64,000 nt of DNA, taken from contig JAQFVV010006200.1 in NCBI GenBank assembly GCA_028023455.1, positions 2,220,738-2,284,737 of the forward strand, written 5' to 3'. A model generated the notes under the pieces. That model worked only from the letters and a program-made list of their open reading frames with translations, was not told the DNA's origin and made no database searches. Positions 58,770 through 64,000 of the stretch are shown here, in pieces (within the stretch, counting starts at the first letter, position 1; every line of letters starts with the position of its first letter). Source of the DNA: Epiperipatus broadwayi. Its lineage: Eukaryota > Onychophora > Udeonychophora > Euonychophora > Peripatidae. Both the position numbers and the translations under genes were made by a program.

Positions 58770-59095
58770 CAATATTGACATCAGCATGGGATTTGGGAAT
58801 TCTGTCATCAGATTTTTAATGGTATGGATGGCTGTGGAGTTGGAGGTTGGAGTAGATTGAAGTCTGTCCATTGAAGTATAAGGGTTTGCTATCTTAATGT
58901 AAACTGAGCACTGATTGCATATATGTATGGGAGATGATAATCTGGACCAACAGGTGAATGCTGGTTCAGCATGAAATACATATATTGGTGATTATTTTTC
59001 TTTTCTGCATGTAGGTGGTCATGTGTATCAGTAATATGAGATAGTGTGGATGGTTGAAGTGGCTTGAAAGTCTGAGTTCAAATCCCCTATATTTA
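58770..59095 (+). repeat. Hammerhead/tRNA-like repeat family A, copy A10
   Basis: A clean single unit: 'aatattgacatcagcatggg', ATGGTATGGATGGCTG, GAAGTCTGTCCATTGAAG, hammerhead (58937-58995), 'gtaggtggtcatgtgtatca', 'gagatagtgtggatggttga', CTTGAAAGTCTGAG and TTCAAATCCCC. It best shows the whole tRNA-like region: a TGGATGGTTGAAG block in the A-box position and GAGTTCAAATCC as the B box. Confidence 0.88.
58937..58995 (+). ncRNA. Hammerhead ribozyme with damaged core (copy A10)
   Basis: Outer stem I AUAAUC pairs with GAUUAU, where A9 has AUGAUC/GAUCAU (compensatory A-U for G-C). The bulge is UGGA, inner stem ACCAA/UUGGU, stem II AUGCU-GGUUC-AGCAU, then GAAA and the AUA triplet. The core box reads CAGGUGA instead of CUGAUGA, which should abolish activity. 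Confidence 0.75.
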
Positions 59096-59150
59096 TATTT
59101 CAAATGAATATATGAGGGAATGGTTCTTATCCTTTCACCAATCATACAAA

Positions 59151-59410
59151 AAAATAATCAAATGATTTATTGCTCTGGATTTCGAGGTTTGACCACTGAA
59201 GCTGATAAAATTGAAATCACAATCTATGGATCTTAAGTTCCATAGTTCACCATTCTATCACTGTACTAAACTGTGTCAAAGTGAAATAATCAAATAATTT
59301 ATTGCTTGGAGTTCATAAGAGATTCAAACACTGGAAGTGATAAAGTTAGAGTTGTAATCCATCAACCTTAGCCCAATAGTCTGCTATTCTACCACTATAT
59401 TAATTCACAG
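59151..59410 (-). repeat. tRNA-like repeat family E, two tandem copies
   Basis: Two units of about 125 bp each begin (plus) AATAATCAAATRATTTATTG and end 'tctatcactgtac' / 'tctaccactatat'. Read on minus they contain AGTGGTAGAATAG, like an A box, and later GTGTTTGAATCTC, like a B box. The copy at 10302-10410 is the same family in plus orientation. They are diverged from each other at about one base in four by eye. Confidence 0.6.
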
Positions 59411-60181
59411 AACATTCCAATTTTTAATACATTAGTAAACAGTTTTAGCAATACTTATTTTGCCAAAGAGGCTTACATGAATTGGTAGATGGGTGTATTT
59501 TATTTGAAAGGGCATATCATTGAATTTTAAAAATTCTATGTGATCCTGAGATTTATGGTAAGTCTAATTAGGTATCTTCCATTTCATAATTTCTAATAGT
59601 AATATCAAAATAAGTTTTATTAGGGAGGGGGGGATTCTATTTATTAATGTGCACTCTTCAATGTTAGTTTTAAAAAGTTTTAAAAAAGTTTTTATTCTTA
59701 ATTGTGTAAAAATTAAGGCATAAATATGAATAAAAGAACTGTTTTAAAGAATATAGTGAGAGTAAATTATAGATAATGGTATTAGTGCTGTGATCTTGAC
59801 AGCTTGTTACATAATTTATGGATGGATTATTATGGACAATTTATTCAAATGGAAGCATCATTATTCCAGCCACAGTCACAACAATGAAATCATGTAGATT
59901 ATATGACAGTAAGAATCAGAATGAAGTATACAAAGTTAAATATTACAGCAGTATGCAGTATTCTTCCATTCAGTGAACTGCTATTTCAAACAAAACTGTT
60001 CAAATTGTCTGTATCTGTAAAATCCATGTGAATGTATGTTTGTCTGTAAGGCTGTCATGTGACAAATTCACAACCAATTAAAAAGCACTGTTAAGTTTGT
60101 CTGTAATGTTGTCAAATTCACAATTTAAAAAAAACAAAACTTTACATTTGTTTTTATAAATAAATAACTATATCTAACTAA
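59411..60181. other. AT-rich non-genic DNA
   Basis: No feature. A short direct repeat (TTTGTCTGTAAGGCTGTCAT and 'gtttgtctgtaatgttgtca') lies at 60038 and 60093. Confidence 0.4.
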
Positions 60182-60538
60182 AGGCTGCAGAAAGGAGTTT
60201 GCTATTAACTGAAAGGAGACCCTTTGATTCCTCTTGGAGGCCTTAAAGGAACTGAGCCAGGGCAAATTTCTAATGTCCACTCCATACATTCTTGTCATTG
60301 TAGCTGTAATTACTATGTGATTATTCATATAGTATACGAACATGGATGGGCTGCTCACCAACATGCGTTAGCCAGCGTGGTGAGTTTATTGGCTTTTTAC
60401 TTCTGAGTTTAAGAATATTTTTTCCAATATATTCAATCATAACAGACAAAAATAAATCATGGCCCTTATTTCCAGGAGGCTGTAAAGTCGAAGGCAGAGG
60501 GTGCTAAGAATTCCCTGATTGCGGACTCAGGCTGCAAT

Positions 60539-61614
60539 TTGATGACGACTTTTTATTTAGGTACTTACAACTGCAGATCACTTTCAAGTGAAGGAAGATT
60601 GCAAGAGTTAGAAGAAGAACTGTCTTATATTAAATGGGACATTATTGGACTTTGTGAAGTTAAAAGAAAAGGTGAAAAAACAATTGATTTAAAAAGTGGA
60701 CATATACTCTACTATAAAGGCACAAATATTGGAAATACAAGTGGAGTAAGATTCATTATAAATAAAAAATGGAAGAATAACATTGTGGAGATTGATGGTG
60801 TATCAGACAGAGTGGCAAGATTAGTTTTACAACTTAATAGCAGATACCAAATACAGATAATTCAGGTTTATGCCCCAACAAGTTCTCATAGTGATGAAGT
60901 TATAGAAGATTTTTATATGGATGTATTTAAAAGGCTTTTGATCAGAGTAAACAACATTTTAGAATTGTTATGGGAGACTTTAATGCTAGAATTGGTAAAC
61001 AAATGAAAGATGAAAATGCTGTAGGTAATTTTAATTATGGTAATAGAAATGGGAGAGGACATAGACTTGTGGAGTTTGCAGAAAAAGAAAAACTTTATAT
61101 TATGAATTCTTTTTTTGAGAAAAATGTTAAAAGAAAATGGACATGGAAGCATCCAAATGAAGGTACGGCAGAATTGGATTATATTTTGACTAACAGAAAA
61201 TACATATTTCAAGATTGTAATGTTCTTAATAAATTTAACACAGGAAGTGATCATCTATTAGTAAGATGTAAGATACATGTTAATGCAAAACTAGAGAGAC
61301 AAAAATTATTAAGAAAAACAATATTTACAGTTGATATTCCTAATCTTCAGAAACATTCTAATGAATTTAAATTAGAACTTACAAATCGGTTTCAAGTATT
61401 AGTAGATTTTGAACATGATTCAGATTTGAATGACATTAATAGGAAAATAACTGATACACTTTTAAAAACTGCAACAAAGATAGCTGGTAGAAAAAAGCAG
61501 CAATTGACCAATAAAATTTCTACTGAGACTAGAGAATATATGAAGAAAAGAAGGAATATGAGGATATACAACAATGATGCATTAAAAAAGATTGAATATC
61601 TCGAAATTTTGTAA
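60539..61614 (+). pseudogene. APE-like endonuclease of RTE copy 2
   Basis: First frame (60539-61006): GTYNCRSLS with active-site Asn, GLCEVKRKGE with Glu, SDRVARLVLQL, and QIIQVYAPTSSHSDE. After a small frameshift at about 60930, the second frame (60970-61614) continues: MGDFNARIGKQ (catalytic Asp/Asn), EKEKLYIMNSFF, WTWKHPNEGTAELDYIL and GSDHLLVR with the catalytic His. A linker rich in Lys follows. All catalytic residues are present, so only the frameshift disables it. Compared with copy 1, the shift comes from a base change in the GATGTACAAAAGGC equivalent. Confidence 0.9.
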
Positions 61615-63490
61615 AATGGTGCGGAAAAGAGTTGAAAATGATATAAGAAAGTATAATTGTGAACTAGCAAGGAAAGCTGTAGAAGAGAATAAAAGTCTAA
61701 AGAGTGTAAAACAACATTTTGGTATTGGTATGAAATTTATATCTGCAATAAGAAAAAAAGATGGCATTATTACTAAAAAGAGAGATAACATCATGAAATG
61801 TGTAGAAGACTTCTATCAAGAATTATATAGTAGTAAAGAACAAGTGCCTCCTATATCTATTATATCTTCCGAATTGCCCAGAATTTTGAATGAGGAAATG
61901 AGACATGCAATTAAATTTATGAAGAAAGGGAAGGCTCCAGGTAATGATGGAATTATAATTGACATATTAAAAGAAGCAGGTGAAGAATTAGAATTTTTTT
62001 TAGCAAAGTTATATATGAAATGTCTAAATGATAAAGATGTACCAGATGATTGGAAGAATGCAGTATTAATATTAATATTTAAAAAAGGTGATAAAGAAGA
62101 TATTAGAAATTACAGACCTATCAGTCTTTTATCAGTTTTATACAAAATTTTTACTAACATAATTACAACTCGTCTACAGAAAACACTGGATTTCCACCAA
62201 CCGAGAGAACAAGCTGGATTTAAAAGTGGTTTTAGTACAGTAGATCATATCCAGATATTGAGAGAAGTTATAGAAAGAATAAATGAATATGAGTTGCCAT
62301 TATGCTTAGGATTGGTAGATTATGAAAAGGCATTTGATTCTATAAACATTTCTTCAGTGATTAAAGCATTGGATCATCAAGGTGTAGATCCAGGATATTG
62401 TCATATTTTAAAGAATATTTATAAAAATGCAATAGCAACAATTAGATTACATAACAATAATAGGAAAATCAACATTGAAAAGGAAGGGTGTAAGACAGGG
62501 TGACTCCATATCTCCAAAACTTTTTACAGCAGTGCTGTAAGAAGTATTTTATGGATTAAAATGGGAAGCTAAAGGAGTGAAAGTAAATGGAGATTATTTA
62601 AGTCACTTAGATTTTGCAGATGATGTAGTTCAGGGTCCCCAACCCTACGCCCATGGGCACCATGGCACCTGCAGACCATTTTATGTGTGCCTGCCACTAT
62701 CCTAACATGATAAAAAATTATTTATCTGATACAAATAAATTTAATTTTTAAAATTTCTTATAAATTATTGTACTATATTGTAATCAAATTGTAGGGCATA
62801 CTATATTTTTAAAGTGTAAAAATATAAACATTAATTATCTGTTAAAATTTTATTTTTGAAATAAATATTTTTTTGTACATTATGTGTATTATTAACAATA
62901 TCCAACTATAAATTTACATTGAAAAAATAAATAGTGCCCGCAATCCGTTTGAAAAAAATAACTGATGCCCGCCACCTGGCCAGTATTACAGAATGTGTTC
63001 TTAAGTGCAAAAAGGTTGGGGACCCCTGATGTAGTTGTTTTTGCAAATAATGCTTTAGAGCTACAGGAAATGTTGCAGGAGTTATCAGATGAAAGTAAGA
63101 AAGTAGGACTAAAGATAAATGTTAAAAAGACTAAAGTAATGATTAATAGATTTTCTCAAAATATAAAAATAAAGATTGATTATGATGAGTTAGAAGAAGT
63201 TAACAGTTACAAATACCTTGGTCAGATTATTAATACAGATGGAAACATAATGGGTGGAATTAATCATAGAATTAAACTTGTTTGGAGTGCTTTTGGTAGA
63301 AATAACTTGATACTAAAAGGAAATATGCCTATGTGTTTGAAAAGGAAGGTTTTTAATAAATGTGTTTTTCCAATTCTTACTTATGGATCTGAGACTTGGA
63401 CACTTAATAGAAGAGCAATACAGAGACTTCAGACCACTCAAAGAAGTATGGAGAGATGCATGTTGGGAGTAACAAGAAGAGATTGAAAAT
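61592..63490 (+). pseudogene. Reverse transcriptase of RTE copy 2, split by a hAT MITE
   Basis: Frame 61592-62503 (303 codons): GKAPGNDGIIIDILK, then PDDWKNAVLILIFKKGDK, RNYRPISLLSVLYKIF, REQAGFKSGFSTVD and LGLVDYEKAFDSI (motif A Asp). A frameshift at about 62487 leads to GVRQGDSISPKLF (motif B) and LDFADDVV (motif C, about 62608-62630). After the MITE, VVFANNALELQE resumes at 63030 and runs through SYKYLGQIINTDGN, LTYGSETWTLNRRAI and QTTQRSMERCMLGVTRRD to a stop at 63484. The 173-codon open frame starting at 62965 fuses MITE sequence to RT and is artificial. Confidence 0.92.
62631..63028. mobile_element. hAT MITE, 398 bp, inserted in the RTE
   Basis: Terminal inverted repeats CAGGGTCCCCAACC and GGTTGGGGACCCCTG, flanked by a perfect 8-bp target duplication ATGTAGTT (62623-62630 and 63029-63036). 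Both are hallmarks of hAT elements. There is no transposase frame, so mobilisation would have needed an autonomous relative. Subterminal GC-rich blocks (GCCCATGGGCACCATGG; TGCCCGCCACCTGGCC) surround an AT-rich middle. Precise removal restores the RT codons across FADDVVVFANN. Confidence 0.97.
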
Positions 63491-63783
63491 GCAATGTATG
63501 GGTAAGAGAACAAACAGGTGTTACTGACCTCATTGAAAAAATTAAAAGACTGAAGTGGAGTTGGGCTGGACATATTGCTAGAAGAAATGATAATAGATGG
63601 ACAGTTGAAATTTTAAACTGGATTCCAGGAGATTGTAAAAGACCCATAAAGAGACCACATGTGAGACAGATGGATGAAATAAGAAAGTGTGCAGGGGTGA
63701 TGTGGAGAAAAGAAGCTAAAGATGGATTGAACTTGGAGGGACCTTCATCCTGCAGTGGATTGATAATGGTTGATGATGATGAT

Positions 63784-64000
63784 CTAACTAAACTGAATTT
63801 ATATTATGAACATTTTATGCAAAAAAAGTAATTCCACCCTTTATATTTAATAATCTATAATTCTATTACAAAGCATATTTTATGTGAAGGAAGTAATTCT
63901 GCCATTAATAACCATAGTTTTTTTTTATTTTTTTATGAAGCATTTTATGCAAAGGAAGTAATTCTTTTTTTATATTTAAAAGACTTAATTTGATTACAAG
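63784..64000. other. AT-rich DNA with a short direct repeat
   Basis: 'cattttatgcaaa' followed by AGTAATTC recurs at 63811, 63871 (as 'tattttatgtgaagg') and 63940, three loosely similar units of about 65 bp downstream of the RTE. Confidence 0.5.

Larger units (their letters stand above)
60182..63783 (+). mobile_element. RTE-like non-LTR retrotransposon, copy 2 (best preserved)
   Basis: Contains a 5' UTR from about 60182, APE-type endonuclease (60539-61614), reverse transcriptase (61592 onward), a C-terminal segment to about 63770 and a TGATGATGATGAT tail at 63771-63783. Short simple-repeat tails of this kind are typical of RTE elements. Frameshifts near 60930, 61605, 62487 and 63484, plus a 398-bp hAT insertion at 62631-63028, make it inactive. 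The translated product resembles proteins often labelled 'craniofacial development protein 2-like' in animal annotations, which are RTE-derived. Confidence 0.92.

Noticed and set aside
60913-61254. Minus-strand frames across the RTE (also at 61392-61670 and 61582-61794)
   Set aside because: Antisense shadows of the endonuclease and reverse transcriptase.
62965-63486. 173-codon open frame read as one protein
   Set aside because: It begins inside the hAT MITE and crosses its right terminal repeat into the RT. The join is an insertion artefact; only the part after 63029 is RTE.
1-64000. CRISPR array, bacterial operons or LTR retrotransposon
   Set aside because: No regularly spaced short repeats, no prokaryotic gene layout, and no paired long terminal repeats. 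The repeat content is that of an animal nuclear genome.

Overview
The window looks like repeat-dense, non-genic DNA from an invertebrate animal nuclear genome. It is roughly three quarters A+T by eye. Its recognisable content is animal transposon families: RTE-like non-LTR retrotransposons with an APE endonuclease, Tigger/pogo, mariner/Tc1-like and hAT elements, tRNA-derived SINEs, and hammerhead-ribozyme repeats. I cannot name the species or phylum. No host gene, exon series, rRNA or convincing functional tRNA was found. No open reading frame outside the transposons resembles a known protein family.

Layout. 0-13 kb: two to three kinds of SINE-like repeat, a decayed RTE 3' fragment and a 51-bp minisatellite. 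13.4-17.2 kb: an RTE 3' fragment directly followed by a nearly full-length, multiply broken RTE copy. 20-30 kb: fragments of another non-LTR element and a cluster of foldback palindromes, including a 1.5-kb inverted repeat with a second palindrome nested in one arm. 32.0-34.3 kb: a complete but dead Tigger/pogo transposon with both terminal inverted repeats. 35-47 kb: more palindromes, one flanked by a 16-bp target duplication, and a mariner-like remnant. 50-52 kb: two more palindromes. 53.5-55.5 kb: two RTE 3' fragments head to head. 56-59 kb: the densest cluster of the hammerhead family, partly in tandem. 60.2-63.8 kb: the best RTE copy, split by a 398-bp hAT MITE with a perfect 8-bp target duplication just after the FADD catalytic codons.

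The most interesting system is a dispersed repeat (family A, about ten copies) of roughly 460-490 bp. It carries a type I hammerhead ribozyme motif about 70-130 bp upstream of a tRNA-like region with a pol III B-box-like sequence. Stems I and II show compensatory changes between copies, and two loci hold tandem units with one ribozyme position per unit. This is the architecture expected of retrozyme or Sm-alpha-like self-processing retroelements. A second, looser hammerhead-like motif (family B) recurs inside several foldback palindromes. Separately, at least ten near-perfect palindromes made from unrelated sequences suggest a general process of inverted duplication in this genome.

All percentages, boundaries and alignments were made by eye. 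Element ends are approximate unless a target-site duplication is stated.
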